Shown in pieces: positions 8,576 to 19,100 of a stretch of 64,000 nt of DNA. The position numbers and the translations under genes were made by a program. The DNA is from DATLFA01 sp039915945. Its GTDB lineage: Bacteria > Actinomycetota > Acidimicrobiia > Acidimicrobiales > WLNW01. The stretch is from contig JBDSMH010000106.1 of assembly GCA_039915945.1 (NCBI GenBank), positions 62,001 to 126,000 on the forward strand, in the 5' to 3' direction. Within the stretch, counting starts at the first letter, position 1. Each line of letters starts with the position of its first letter. A model generated the notes under the pieces. That model was not told the DNA's origin, searched no databases, and worked only from the letters and a program-made list of their open reading frames with translations.

Positions 8576-11327
8576 GTACGAGCGCGTCGCGATGCTCCGT
8601 CGCTTGTTCGTGGGCCCATGCTTCGAACGCAAATGGCTCGAGCGGCTTACTGAGCAGATATCCCTGGACGAAGTCCGCACCCATCGACTGCAGCGAATTC
8701 AGTTCTGCAGGGGTTTCGACGCCCTCGGCGACGATCGTGATATCGATGGCGTGCCCGAGATCGGTGACCATGCGCACGAGTGACGAGCCCTTGTGGACGT
8801 CGAGTTGGCTGATGAAGGAGCGGTCGATCTTGATGGCGTCGATCGGCAGTTGTTGAAGAGAGGCGAGTGACGTGTAGCCGGTGCCGAAGTCGTCGATCGC
8901 TACTCGCACACCGTGCGCACGGACCTCATCAAGCTCAGATGCCGCCGCCACCAGGTCGGTGAGCAAGACGGTCTCGGTGATCTCGATAGTGAGGCGATGA
9001 GGATCGATGCCGGTGTCGTCGAGTACGGATCGGACGTGTTGGGGAAGTAGGCGGCTGAGTAGATGTCGCCCGGAGATGTTGACCGCGATGGAAATGTCCT
9101 CCAAGTCGGGCATCGCCGACCAAGTAACAAGTTGGTGGGCCGCTTCGGCGAGGACCCAACAGTCGATGTCGATGATGAGCGCGGTCGCCTCTGCGATCGG
9201 GATGAACGAGTCGGGCTGTAGCAGGCCGTGCCCGGGCCGATCCCAGCGGATGAGTGCTTCAGCACCCACCATTGCTCCTGAGGCGGCGTCGAGCACCGGC
9301 TGGTAGTGCAGTTTCAGCTCGCTATTCTGCGGGTCGGCCAGCGCCGCGATCAGCGCAGTCTCGACGTCTTCACGCTCGATCATCTGACGCTGCAGGTCGG
9401 AGTCGAAAATTTCGATCCTCGAAGCGTCGTGCTGCTTGGCGCGATACATGGCAGCGTCGGCTCGGGCAAGGAGGCGCAACGGGTCTTCGGGCCCGTCGAG
9501 GGTCAGGGCGACGCCGATGGCGGCTCCTACTGAGACGCGTAGCGTGCCAATTTCGATGGGCCTTGTGATGGTGTCGACAATGCGACGAGCAAGCTCTGTG
9601 GCTTCTGCGACACCGGCGATCGCTTCCGCGACGACGACGAATTCGTCGCCGCCGAGACGAGCCGCGAAATCGCCGCTGCGCATCCCGGCGACCATGCGTG
9701 CCGAAATCTGGCGCAACACCTCGTCGCCGACCTCGTGACCATGGCTGTCGTTCACAGCCTTGAAATCGTTGAGATCGACGAACAGCACGGCGGTTGTTGC
9801 GCCTGTTCTCGCGGCACGGTTCAATGCCGCTTGAATTCCGGTGATCGCCGCGGGTCGGTTCATGATGCCCGTGAGCGAGTCATGGGTGGCCTGATGCGCG
9901 AGGTGCATCTGCAGTTGGTCACGCTCGACGATCGAGCCGGATAAGAGAGCGACCGAGCTCTCGAGGGATCGGCCGAGACGGCCGGGCAGCGGCTCGCGGA
10001 GCACCGGATTTTCGAATTCCAAGTGAGCGAGCGCATAGGCCTTCGCATCGAGCAGTTGCAAGTTGGTGACGAGATCGGTGAAGACGCTGAAGGCCACGCG
10101 CGTCTCGCGGGGACCGTGGTTGCGTCCTCGAGAGGGATCGATACTGAGCTGGCCCTCGTTCACTGCGTGGGCGAAGGCCGCCAGCTCCTTGAGTGGAGTC
10201 GAGATCGAGCGAGACAACCGAAGTGCGATCACGATCGACAGCAACGCCCATACCGCGGCACCCGCAGCCCACATCACGAAGTCGTTGCGCTCTGATGCGG
10301 CGAGTAGTCGCGCTTCGTTCTGTACTGCGATCTCCGCCGTCTCGACGAGATCGGCAATGCGCTCGTTGAGTATGAAATGGCTGCGGAACGCGGCCGCGAC
10401 TTTGTCGAGATCGGGGGCTTCGCCGGCAGCGGCCAGTGGCTCGCCGCGCACGGCGGACTCGACCGCTTGGTAGAAAGCCTGCACTTGTGGATCCGCTTCG
10501 ATCAGACCGAGCTCGTCGACCACACTGCCGACGCCGAGAGCGCGGAGTGCCACGAGGCGGTCCTGGTAGTTGGCATCCTCTGCGCCTAGCCGAGCCAGCG
10601 CGGCAGCAGTCGTCTGGGCGGTATCCGCCGGCGACGGGAACCAGATTGCGCTCAAATCGATCACGAGCGGGGTGGCTACGTCGAGTGCACCACTCGCTTC
10701 CCGTAGCGACTCGAGCGACGCGATCAGCGGGGTCTGGCGCGTGTCGATCTCGAGCCGATCAAGCCCCTTCTTCACTGCGTCGCCGACCGCCTGCCCGAAA
10801 CCGTCGAGGCGTTGTGCCGCGGCGGCCGAACTGATGACGCCGCTGTCGACGTCGGCATAGAGCGCCTGCATGGCGGACGACGTGACGGGGCTCCTCTCGG
10901 CAAGCGCCGCGATCGCGCTGTCGGCCTGTGCCCGAGCCGGAGCAATCTGAGATGAAAAGTCGACGCCGAGGAAAGCCGTGGCCGCTTCGGGCGTTACGCC
11001 GAGTTCGACGAAACGCACACCGAACAAAGCCGCCGACTGTTGTTCACGAAGTGCATCTCGTAGCTCGACGAGAAGGCTCAACTCGACGACGCCGTCATCC
11101 ACCCTTGCTGCCCGAGCCGCAGTGGACCAGTGCGACACGACCGCGGAACTGGCAACCAGGCACAGCACGGTCACGGGCAGAAGGACGAGAGCTATCAGAC
11201 GGGTGGTGACGCTGGCGACAGGCCGGTGCCGGGCGAGTGGCGTGGGCAAGGCGGGTGGCGCGCGACGAGCGCGAGGCCGGGGGTTTGCGACCACGCGGTC
11301 ATTTGCCGTCGTGGGGTATGGCTCCAT
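8556..11327 (-). CDS. Membrane-bound GGDEF-EAL cyclic-di-GMP enzyme
   Basis: A 923-aa protein with a membrane segment at about 41-64, an extracytoplasmic helical sensor (about 65-348), a second segment at about 350-372, a HAMP-like region, a GGDEF domain with intact GGDEF at 559-563, and an EAL domain with GAEALIRW (E690). An I-site RSGD (550-553) lies five residues before GGDEF, so product inhibition is expected. Both catalytic motifs are complete, so it could make and degrade c-di-GMP, with one activity dominating. It converges on the REC-LuxR gene. Start: ATG at 11327. The sensor domain is not one I recognise. Confidence 0.93.
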   Translation of the reverse strand: MEPYPTTANDRVVANPRPRARRAPPALPTPLARHRPVASVTTRLIALVLLPVTVLCLVASSAVVSHWSTAARAARVDDGVVELSLLVELRDALREQQSAALFGVRFVELGVTPEAATAFLGVDFSSQIAPARAQADSAIAALAERSPVTSSAMQALYADVDSGVISSAAAAQRLDGFGQAVGDAVKKGLDRLEIDTRQTPLIASLESLREASGALDVATPLVIDLSAIWFPSPADTAQTTAAALARLGAEDANYQDRLVALRALGVGSVVDELGLIEADPQVQAFYQAVESAVRGEPLAAAGEAPDLDKVAAAFRSHFILNERIADLVETAEIAVQNEARLLAASERNDFVMWAAGAAVWALLSIVIALRLSRSISTPLKELAAFAHAVNEGQLSIDPSRGRNHGPRETRVAFSVFTDLVTNLQLLDAKAYALAHLEFENPVLREPLPGRLGRSLESSVALLSGSIVERDQLQMHLAHQATHDSLTGIMNRPAAITGIQAALNRAARTGATTAVLFVDLNDFKAVNDSHGHEVGDEVLRQISARMVAGMRSGDFAARLGGDEFVVVAEAIAGVAEATELARRIVDTITRPIEIGTLRVSVGAAIGVALTLDGPEDPLRLLARADAAMYRAKQHDASRIEIFDSDLQRQMIEREDVETALIAALADPQNSELKLHYQPVLDAASGAMVGAEALIRWDRPGHGLLQPDSFIPIAEATALIIDIDCWVLAEAAHQLVTWSAMPDLEDISIAVNISGRHLLSRLLPQHVRSVLDDTGIDPHRLTIEITETVLLTDLVAAASELDEVRAHGVRVAIDDFGTGYTSLASLQQLPIDAIKIDRSFISQLDVHKGSSLVRMVTDLGHAIDITIVAEGVETPAELNSLQSMGADFVQGYLLSKPLEPFAFEAWAHEQATEHRDALVLSAQDM

Positions 11328-11486
11328 GCATTCAGAATCGACACATTCGCGGGGCTGCTGGATGGCGCGATCGCGTTAGAGCTCTGACGTGGCCGGGCCA
11401 AGGCTCTTCCTTGCCCGACGTTGCGGTCGGACAATCGACCCCTACGGTTTACCGCAACACTCCTTTCCGTCGGTACTGGAGGAAAC

Positions 11487-12013
11487 TTGGCGTCACACGA
11501 TTCGAACGGGGGAACCGGCGACGCGCTCGGAGCAGATCGCCCGGACGCCGAGCGTCCCCGATTACCTCCATCGATCCGTCGTTGGGTGTGGGGCTGGCGA
11601 CCGGTCGCGATCGTGGTGGGAGTGTTCGTGATCATGCAGTTGGTGCCGTATCGCATTCACAACTCTGCGGTGGTCGCCGAGCCGAATTGGCCGAACCCCC
11701 AGAGTCGCGAGCTCGCCGTGCGGACTTGCTACAACTGCCACAGCAACCACACGCGCGAGCCGTGGTATTCGAGCATCGCACCCGTGTCGTGGTTGCTCAC
11801 GAACCATGTCAACGGGGGCCGCAACAAGCTGAACTTCACCGAGTGGGACTCGCGGCAGGCGCGCGAAATGCGCGATGAAGTCGAGCGATCCAAGAAGGTT
11901 CGATGCCGCCGAGCTCGTACACATGGTTCGGACTCCACGAAGACTCGAAGTTGACGCCCGGAGAACAGGCCACACTCATCGCGGGCCTGCAGGCGCTCAG
12001 TTCCAGAGGGTGA
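11487..12013 (+). pseudogene. Haem-binding-domain protein (PF14376-like), frameshifted
   Basis: The N-terminal part encodes one membrane anchor (VAIVVGVFVIMQLVP) and a periplasmic haem-binding domain with the c-type haem motif CYNCH, followed by EPWYSSIAPVSWLL and LNFTEW. The family then has a conserved MPP-containing tail. Here the frame instead runs into an Arg-rich end at 11954, while the expected tail, MPPSSYTWFGLHEDSKLTPG, is encoded from 11903 to the stop at 12013 in the minus-one frame. A single missing base between about 11885 and 11903 explains both. Repaired, the protein would be 175 aa. The start is a TTG at 11487 preceded by GGAGGA at 5 bp spacing. Either a real lesion or a sequence error. 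Confidence 0.75.
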
Positions 12014-12049
12014 CGATCGCGAGGGAGCGCGGCGCCGCTGAGCGGAGGA

Positions 12050-13522
12050 TCAGGGCTCGGGTTGCAGCGTCGACAGCAACTGCTCGATCGACAGAGTGGC
12101 GACCGAGATCGACTGGTCGCCGACGCCGTACGGTAGAACGAGGATGTCGTTGTGCGCGAAACCGCCACACGAGTAGACGACGTTGGGTACGTAACCGCCG
12201 CGCCGATACTTGTCCGGCGAGAGGATGGGGTCGACCGAGCGGGCGATCACTCGCTGCGGTTCGTCGAGGTCGAGCAGGATCGCCCCCATCGAGTAGGTGC
12301 GCATCGCACCGACACCATGCGTGAGGACGAGCCAGCCTTCACTGGTCTCGATCGGAGAACCGCAGTTGCCCAATTGCAGGATTTCCCATAGGAGATCGGG
12401 AGTCTGGATGCACTCGGATGTGTGCCAGCAGCGAAGGTCATCCGAAAAGGCGATCGCATTGGTCTCTCGGTCGGCGCGCGAGAGCGCGGCGAAGCGCCCG
12501 TGGATACGCCGGGGAAACAGCGCGAGGCCCTTGCCGATCGCCGCGGCGCCGGCGATCGGTGACGCAGTGAACGATGTGAAGTCGGTGGTTTCGAGTAGTT
12601 GCTGCGAGACGTTGCTGCCATCGAAGGCGGTGTAGGTGGCGTAGTACGTGACTCGGTCGTGCTCGTCGACGAAGCGCACGAACCGCGCGTCTTCCATACC
12701 GTGGGACTCGGCGGGCGCTTCGGGCCACAACACGCGTTCCGAAATGTCGGTGGTGACAGGGAAATCGACGCTGTACGACGAACGAGCGAGGCCCCGCAAA
12801 TTCGCGATGGTCGTGCCCGTGTTGCGGCGCGTGGCCGAATCTGCGACGAGTCTCGCGATCTGACTGGCCAGTGCGGCGTCGTCGAAGCGTTGCGGCAGGC
12901 CGTCGAGCACATCGGCCGCGTTCTCGTGATCGTCACCGAGCGCGGCGAGCTTGGTGTGGAAGACGGTGCGGTCGTTGAGGCCCGGGGTCGTAACGCCGGT
13001 GCGGGGGAACGGGCCTGGCGGATCCATCGATACGGTCCCTGCGGCGGTGACCGTGCCGGTGCGAAACCCAATCGATGAGCGATGCCCCTCGCCGATCCCG
13101 CGGACACTGAGAACGAATGCGGCATTGCCACTCGCGTCTTGGCGAGGATGCAGGACCGCGGATGGATTGCACAGCGCCGCACCCTCGATGCAGTACTCGT
13201 GCGTGAACGAGGCACCGAGCAAGAGTTGACGCGACTTGGAGAGGCTGATGTTGGGGTCGATCCGAGAGGTCACCATGGCGGCGTGCGCGACGAAGGTGTC
13301 GTGGAGTGATTCGTGGCGATTTGCGAAACGATCGTCGACGTCACGCATGGCCACTTCGACTTCGTCTTCGCCCAAGCGGAGGATGCGATCGATGACCGGC
13401 GCCGCCCGCGAATCACCGGGACCGACGTCTTCGCGGCCAGGCACGAAGAATCGTGTGATGACGCGACCATGGTCAGGCTGGAGTTCGATGTCGCTCTGGG
13501 TGACCGCTGCTTTCGCGATCAT
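12050..13522 (-). CDS. GH130-family glycoside phosphorylase-like protein
   Basis: A 490-aa protein resembling the five-bladed beta-propeller GH130 family, which phosphorolyses beta-mannosides. Family-like segments are HGMEDARFVRFVDEHDRVTY, LFPRRIHGRFAALSRAD, GNCGSPIETSEGWLVLTHGV and RGGYVPNVVYSCGG. Length exceeds the typical 320-370 because of an N-terminal extension, as in the longer GH130 groups. The start codon overlaps the stop of the upstream (alpha/alpha)6 gene (ATGA, 13519-13522), so it is the third gene of a GT4/barrel/GH130 operon. Turnover of a mannose-containing oligosaccharide is likely; exact linkage is unknown. Confidence 0.87.
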   Translation of the reverse strand: MIAKAAVTQSDIELQPDHGRVITRFFVPGREDVGPGDSRAAPVIDRILRLGEDEVEVAMRDVDDRFANRHESLHDTFVAHAAMVTSRIDPNISLSKSRQLLLGASFTHEYCIEGAALCNPSAVLHPRQDASGNAAFVLSVRGIGEGHRSSIGFRTGTVTAAGTVSMDPPGPFPRTGVTTPGLNDRTVFHTKLAALGDDHENAADVLDGLPQRFDDAALASQIARLVADSATRRNTGTTIANLRGLARSSYSVDFPVTTDISERVLWPEAPAESHGMEDARFVRFVDEHDRVTYYATYTAFDGSNVSQQLLETTDFTSFTASPIAGAAAIGKGLALFPRRIHGRFAALSRADRETNAIAFSDDLRCWHTSECIQTPDLLWEILQLGNCGSPIETSEGWLVLTHGVGAMRTYSMGAILLDLDEPQRVIARSVDPILSPDKYRRGGYVPNVVYSCGGFAHNDILVLPYGVGDQSISVATLSIEQLLSTLQPEP

Positions 13523-14529
13523 GGCGAGGGCGCGAACGAGCGCGCGCGCTGCATTGTCGAGATCAGCGCGAGCGTCGACTCTGCTCCTTGATTGACATTG
13601 ACGCCCTCGGGCTGCAAGCCGTCGAAACCCCCACCCGATACGTCGTCGTACATCGGTAGGCCAGTGTCGTTCTCACCGAGGAACCATCTCGCCGCGACTT
13701 CGACTACCCGCCACCACTCGACATCGCCCGTCACGGTGTAGGCCCGCCAGCACGCGTCGGCCATTGCGGCAGCCTCGATCGGTTGTTGGTCGAACATCGG
13801 TGCAAGGTCGCCGGGTCCGCGGCCTCCGACGCCGGTGGGCGAGAGGTGCCCGGCTGGTGTCTCGAGTTCGAAGAGCCACGTGAGCATGGTGAGGCCACGA
13901 TCGATCGCCGCCGCATCCGACAGCGCCGCGCCGGCGGCTATGAGTGCCTCTGCCAGCGCCGCGTTGGCGTACGCGAGCCGAGGAGCGGGCCATTTCCACG
14001 AGCCTTGCGGGAGCGGCCCGATGACGGCGACGGCGTCGATCAGCAACGCGCGTGCGGCGGTGTGCTCGGGATCATGGGTCAGGACATCGGCCGCGCCGAG
14101 CGCGGCGAACGCCATGGCGTGACGCCATCGCGATCGCTGCCGCACGCCGTTGTCGAATCCGGCCAGCGCGCGCTGTCGTGTCGTCGGGTCATTGTGATGG
14201 GTGGCGGCATAGCCGAGCCCCCAGAGACTGCGTCCCCAACAGTCGTCGGTACCGAACGCATCGGTCCAGCGGCCGTGCTGGTCCATGCGATTGCGAGACC
14301 GTCCGTCGGCGCTCTGTGCCTCGAGAACGAACGTGAGCGCGAGGCGGCTGAGACGCTGCGCCGAATCGTGATCGCGCTCGCGCGACGTCACGACGAGCAG
14401 TCGGGCGTTGTCGTCGACGCAGTAGCCGTGCTCTTCGCGACGGGTGGGCCCTTCGGCGTGTTCGAACAGCCCGCGATGGTCACTCATGCGCTCGACATGA
14501 TCGAACGCAGAGGTGCCGGGGCCGATCAT
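13519..14529 (-). CDS. (alpha/alpha)6-barrel glycosidase-like protein
   Basis: A 336-aa protein built of repeated helical pairs typical of six-hairpin glycosidases, with aromatic/acidic loops such as EEHGYCVDDNARLLVV, DAFGTDDCWGRSLWGLGYA and GSWKWPAPRLAYANA. I cannot assign a CAZy family. It sits between a GT4 glycosyltransferase and a GH130 phosphorylase and is translationally coupled to the latter, so a role on the same glycan is likely. The frame is open upstream, but that part overlaps the glycosyltransferase; the ATG at 14529 gives a 19-bp gap instead. Whether it is catalytic is not settled; several Asp residues in the DD motifs are candidates. Confidence 0.75.
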   Translation of the reverse strand: MIGPGTSAFDHVERMSDHRGLFEHAEGPTRREEHGYCVDDNARLLVVTSRERDHDSAQRLSRLALTFVLEAQSADGRSRNRMDQHGRWTDAFGTDDCWGRSLWGLGYAATHHNDPTTRQRALAGFDNGVRQRSRWRHAMAFAALGAADVLTHDPEHTAARALLIDAVAVIGPLPQGSWKWPAPRLAYANAALAEALIAAGAALSDAAAIDRGLTMLTWLFELETPAGHLSPTGVGGRGPGDLAPMFDQQPIEAAAMADACWRAYTVTGDVEWWRVVEVAARWFLGENDTGLPMYDDVSGGGFDGLQPEGVNVNQGAESTLALISTMQRARSFAPSP

Positions 14530-14548
14530 GTGGCTACCAGCTCGCTGC

Positions 14549-15730
14549 TCATGTGCCAACCAGCTCGCTGCTCTCGACGAGTTCGTCGGTGAGTCGGGCG
14601 TACTGTCGGGCCACTGCAGACCAGCTGAGCGACGGTGCCAGCCGGCGGGCCTCGTTCGCCATCGATGCCAGCAGGCTCGGATCGGAGAGCGTCGAGCGGA
14701 TTGCTTCGGCCATTGCGAGCGGATCCGCGTGGGGCACGACGATGCCCGCTCCGCTGCTGAGCAACTCGACGGCGTGGGGGAAGGCCGTGGCAATCACAGG
14801 ACGCCCGGCGGCTATGGCATCGACCAGCACCCCTGAAGTGACCTGGTCGCGTGAGTCGTAGGGGAGGATGACAACCGACGACGACGCGACGTACCGCGTG
14901 AGCTGCGCGAGATCGCGGTAGGTGTCGTCGAAGGTGATCGAACCGGCGGTGCCGACTGCCCACGAGCGCTGCATGAGCGAACGTCGGTACTCGTCGCCGT
15001 GCCGCGCGAAGACTTTGGGGTGCGTGACACCGGCGACCGTGTAGCGCGGACGCGGACGCATGCCGGCCAGCAACGCCAAGGCATCGATCGTGTGCTCGAT
15101 GCCTTTGCCGGGTCCGAGCAGTCCCCACGTGAGCAACTGGGGGCGTGCGGGATCGAGGTGCTCGGCATCGCTACGTTGGGCGAAATTCGGTATCGACGCA
15201 CCGTGGGGGATGGTGACGACCTTGTGGCGGTCGATCGAATACGACGCGAGCAGACGGGTCAATGCCGATTCGGTCATCACGACGACGCGGTCGGCGATGT
15301 CGCCGATCGCCTCGAGCACGGATCGTTGATGCGATGTCGGCTGCAACGGAACCGTATGAAAGACAACGATGGTCGGCACGTCGATCGCCTTGAGGAGATC
15401 GATGACCTCATCGCCATCGGCACCGCCGTAGATGCCGTACTCATGTTGGATGATGGCGACGTCACACTGTGACAAGACCGCGGCGGCCCGGCGGATCGAC
15501 GAGGCGTCGCCATTGACCAGTTCGGCCGCCACTGGTCGCCCGCCGATCGCGGCGTCGTGCCCATCATCGACGCGTACGACGTCGACCTGGTTACCGGCAC
15601 GGCGCAGTTCGTTCTCGAGCGCCGCCGCGAAGGTTGCGAGGCCGCAGATCTTCGGTGGATAGGTGCTCAGCAGGCCGATACGACGATTCGCCGACGCGAT
15701 CGCAGAATGCATCGTTGGACGGGGTTGCAT
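14549..15730 (-). CDS. Glycosyltransferase, GT4-like (GT-B fold)
   Basis: A 393-aa GT-B enzyme. The N-terminal Rossmann half opens RIGLLSTYPPKICGLATFAA, a form common in GT4 proteins, and includes VAIIQHEYGIYGG. The C-terminal half carries the nucleotide-sugar region TSGVLVDAIAAGRPVIATAF followed by GAGIVVPHADP. It is cytoplasmic and probably transfers a hexose, likely mannose given the downstream GH130 gene. It is the first gene of the three-gene operon; the next gene starts 19 bp after its stop. Start ATG at 15730, with an alternative Met a few codons inside. Confidence 0.88.
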   Translation of the reverse strand: MQPRPTMHSAIASANRRIGLLSTYPPKICGLATFAAALENELRRAGNQVDVVRVDDGHDAAIGGRPVAAELVNGDASSIRRAAAVLSQCDVAIIQHEYGIYGGADGDEVIDLLKAIDVPTIVVFHTVPLQPTSHQRSVLEAIGDIADRVVVMTESALTRLLASYSIDRHKVVTIPHGASIPNFAQRSDAEHLDPARPQLLTWGLLGPGKGIEHTIDALALLAGMRPRPRYTVAGVTHPKVFARHGDEYRRSLMQRSWAVGTAGSITFDDTYRDLAQLTRYVASSSVVILPYDSRDQVTSGVLVDAIAAGRPVIATAFPHAVELLSSGAGIVVPHADPLAMAEAIRSTLSDPSLLASMANEARRLAPSLSWSAVARQYARLTDELVESSELVGT

Positions 15731-16147
15731 CGTGACTCCTCGACTCGAGAGGTCGAGACGTCGAGCGTGTACGAGGCGACAGCGCTACCGGCCATCCTGC
15801 CCAAACGAGGCGACTCTTCCCAAAGGAACGATCAGCTTACCGGCGTGGCCCCGGTGATCCGTCTGCGCCCCGCTGACCGGCCTCGGCGCGCTATCCCCGC
15901 GTGTCGCGTCGCGCGAGGTACAATGGAACCTCGGCGTGCGCATCCCACTGCAACCGCCGTCGGCCGCAACGCCCATCCTCCGCACGAGCGACGGACGTAC
16001 GCCAACACACCGTCGACGGGTGTGTCGACCGAGCAAGTGCGCGCGGGCGAGGGGCGCCCCGCCGGGCTGGCTTGCCGCGGCGAGCACCTCTGCGGTGCGT
16101 AAGCCGGGAGCCGAGCGGTGGGACGCGGCGGCTCAGGACGGATACGG
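15731..16147. other. 417-bp intergenic region without a recognised gene
   Basis: This gap separates the divergent GT4 operon and the SNF2 helicase gene. All open frames in it are Arg/Pro-rich shadows without ribosome sites. It is GC-rich with local self-complementarity (GGGGCGCCCC near 16055) and must contain both promoters. I compared it by eye with the usual riboswitch, RNase P, tmRNA and c-di-AMP leader motifs and found no match. A structured RNA cannot be excluded. Confidence 0.5.
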
Positions 16148-19100
16148 ATGCTTGACGTACGACAACTCGAAGCGGGGATCTGGTCGATCGCCGATGGCCG
16201 CGCTTCGGACGAAGACATTGCGCTGGTGCACGCCGATGAGCGCGCCTCGCTTGCAGTGCTCGACCGTTTGATCCTCGAGACCGAGGACGACCTCGAAGCG
16301 GTGCGAAAACTGCCCGGCGACGAACGCGATCAAGTCGTTGCCGATCTGACCGAGACTCTCGAGAGCCTGCTGGCGACCGCCGCACGATTTCGACCGAGAG
16401 TGCCGTCACGGACGCCGCGGCCCGATCGTGAGAACCTCCGCGAGAATCTGCGCGAAGACTTCAGCGACGAGTTCGTGGCCGTCCCGTACGAGGTCCTCGA
16501 ACCGGACGAGGTCAAGCTGCAGGCCTCGTGGTCCGAAGGCCTGGTCGTGGTGTGGGCGGCGGCCCGCGGTGCAGAACCCGAACTGAACGACGCGCTAGCC
16601 GGTCGTCTCGAAGCGATCGGCGGCCCGCCTGTCGGCTGGCAGATCCACACCGGCGTACCACTTCCGGCCGGCCCACGCGCCGAAGCCCTCGCGATCCCCA
16701 TGAAAGACGCGCTCGGCTGGCTCGTGGCGGTCAGTGGCGGTCATGGACGCGACGGCGCCGGTCCCAGTTTGTTGTGGCTCAGCCAAGTCGCGCTCGAAGG
16801 CGTGCGGTTGGCGGCGCGCGGATCGATCGTGCCCAATGTGCGGCTGGCGAAGCGGCCCGAAGGTCGCATGATCGACGCGGCGGTCCGTTGGTTGCCTGCG
16901 CTCCTCGACAGCCCCGCCATCGAGGCACTGGTGGCGTCGATGCCGGGCACGGTGGTGGCGCTCGGTGGTGGCGACGGTCGGGTGACGACGACGTCGGTGA
17001 TCTCCGCAGTCGTCGAGGCGATCGTGACCGAGAGCGTCGAGCGTATGGAACTGCCGGCTGCGCCACCGAGCGCGAACACGCCGACCGATTTCGCCGACAC
17101 GGTGATCGCTCGCATGGACGGCTCCGAGTTCCGGGTGCATGCCGGGCTCGCGAGCGACATGTCGCGCCGGTTCGACCAGTGGTCGCGCAGCGTGACGGCG
17201 CCGGGGCGCCCCAAACTGATCGTGCAACTCGAGGCACCGGACTCCGGCGGGGTGTGGCTCGTGTCGGTGCTCGCGCCGGCGGGCAAGGGCAAGCTGGTTT
17301 CGGTTGACGAGGCGCTGAAGACCGATCGTGGGGGACGGCCCATCACCGCGGAATGGTCGCGCCTGTCGCGACTGTTGCCCGCACTCGATCGGGCCGGTGC
17401 TCGCCGCCGCGGGTATGTCGCGCTGAGCCAGGACGAGGCCTGGGCGTTCATGACCGTCGTCGGTCCCAACCTCTCGACCGTCGGGTTCGACGTTCGGGTG
17501 CCGGCCCTGTCGCGCCGCAAGGCGACGCCCTCGTTGCGATTGTTCGCAGAGACACCGGCCGGTTCGGTCGTGGGCGCGCACCAACTCAGCAACGTCGCAT
17601 GGTCGGTGCTCTTCGACGACGTCGAGCTCACCGCGGCCGAAGTCGCCAAGTTGGCTCGTCAGGCTCGCCCGCTCGTGCAATCCCGCGGGCGGTGGGTCGA
17701 AGTCGATCGCGTCGATCTCGAAAAGGCGGCGGCCGCGCTCGCGGAAAGGGCTGCGGTCACGCAGCTGACCGGGGCCGAAATCCTGCGCCAGAGCATCGGG
17801 CTCGATGGTTCGGGACTCTCGGGCGGCGTTCGCGTCGACGGCGACAGTTGGGCCAACGACATCGTGCGCCGAGCCGGCGAGGCATCGACCGCGCCGGTCA
17901 CCGAGCCCAAAGGTTTCGTCGGCCAGCTGCGCACCTATCAGACCGAAGCGCTGGCGTGGATCGGCTTTCTCGATGCGGTCGAGCTCGGCGGGTGCCTCGC
18001 CCTCGACATGGGCCTCGGCAAGACCCCGACGGTGCTCGCGCATTTGTCGCACACCGCGGGCGACGGCACGGCGCTCGTCATCGCGCCGGCAGCCGTCGTA
18101 GGCAACTGGGCGGCCGAAGCAGCCCGGTTCGCGCCCGGGCTGCGCGTGGTCGTGCATCACGGAGCGTCGCGTTCGTCCGAGAGTGAGCTCGATGCCGAGA
18201 TCGCCGGCGCCGACATCGTGATCACGACCTATGCCACCGCGGTACGTGACATCGACGCGCTCGTGACGACGACGTGGAGTCGCATCGTGCTCGACGAAGC
18301 GCAGGCGATCAAGAATCCCGCCAGCGAAACGTTCCAGCAGTTGCGTCGCATTCCGGCGCGCACGCGCATCGCGCTCACTGGCACGCCGATCGAGAACGGT
18401 CTCGGTGATCTCTGGTCCATCCTCGACTTCACCAACCCGGGGTTGGTCGGTTCGCGCCCGTCGTTCATCGCGCAGATGTCGGGTGATGGCGAAGACGCAT
18501 TGCGGGCGCTCAACGGCATCTTGTTGTTCCGCCGCACCAAATCCGAGCCCGAGGTCGCGGCCGAGCTGCCCGACAAGATCGACGAGCTCGACCACTGCAC
18601 CATGACGACCGAGCAGATCGGTCTCTACCAAGCCGTACTCGACGAGCTCGTCGCCAATGCCGACAGCGACAGCGGCGAAGCGAAACAGGGCGCCATTCTC
18701 GCCGCCATCACTGCGCTCAAACAGATCTGCAATCATCCCGCTGCGTATCGCGACGACGGGCGACCCCTCGCCGGTCGATCGGGCAAGTTGGCCCGGCTCG
18801 AAGAGATCGTCGAGTCCGTGTTCGCGGCCGGCGAACGCATTCTCGTGTTCACTCACTTCGCGACGTGGGGTCGGCGTCTGGCCGAGCACCTGACCGAAGT
18901 CACCGGCGTGCCGATTGCGTGCTACGACGGCAGCCTCGCGCGCGGCGTGCGTGACCGGCTCGTCACGGAATTCCAGACCGGCACCGGCCCGGGGGCGATG
19001 GTGCTGTCGCTGAAAGCCGGCGGTACCGGCCTCAACCTGACTGCGGCCAACCACGTCGTGCTCTACGACCGTTGGTGGAACCCCGCGGTCGAAGACCAGG

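Noticed and set aside
15731..16147. Possible riboswitch or structural RNA
   Set aside because: No match by eye to known leader motifs; only generic GC-rich self-complementarity.
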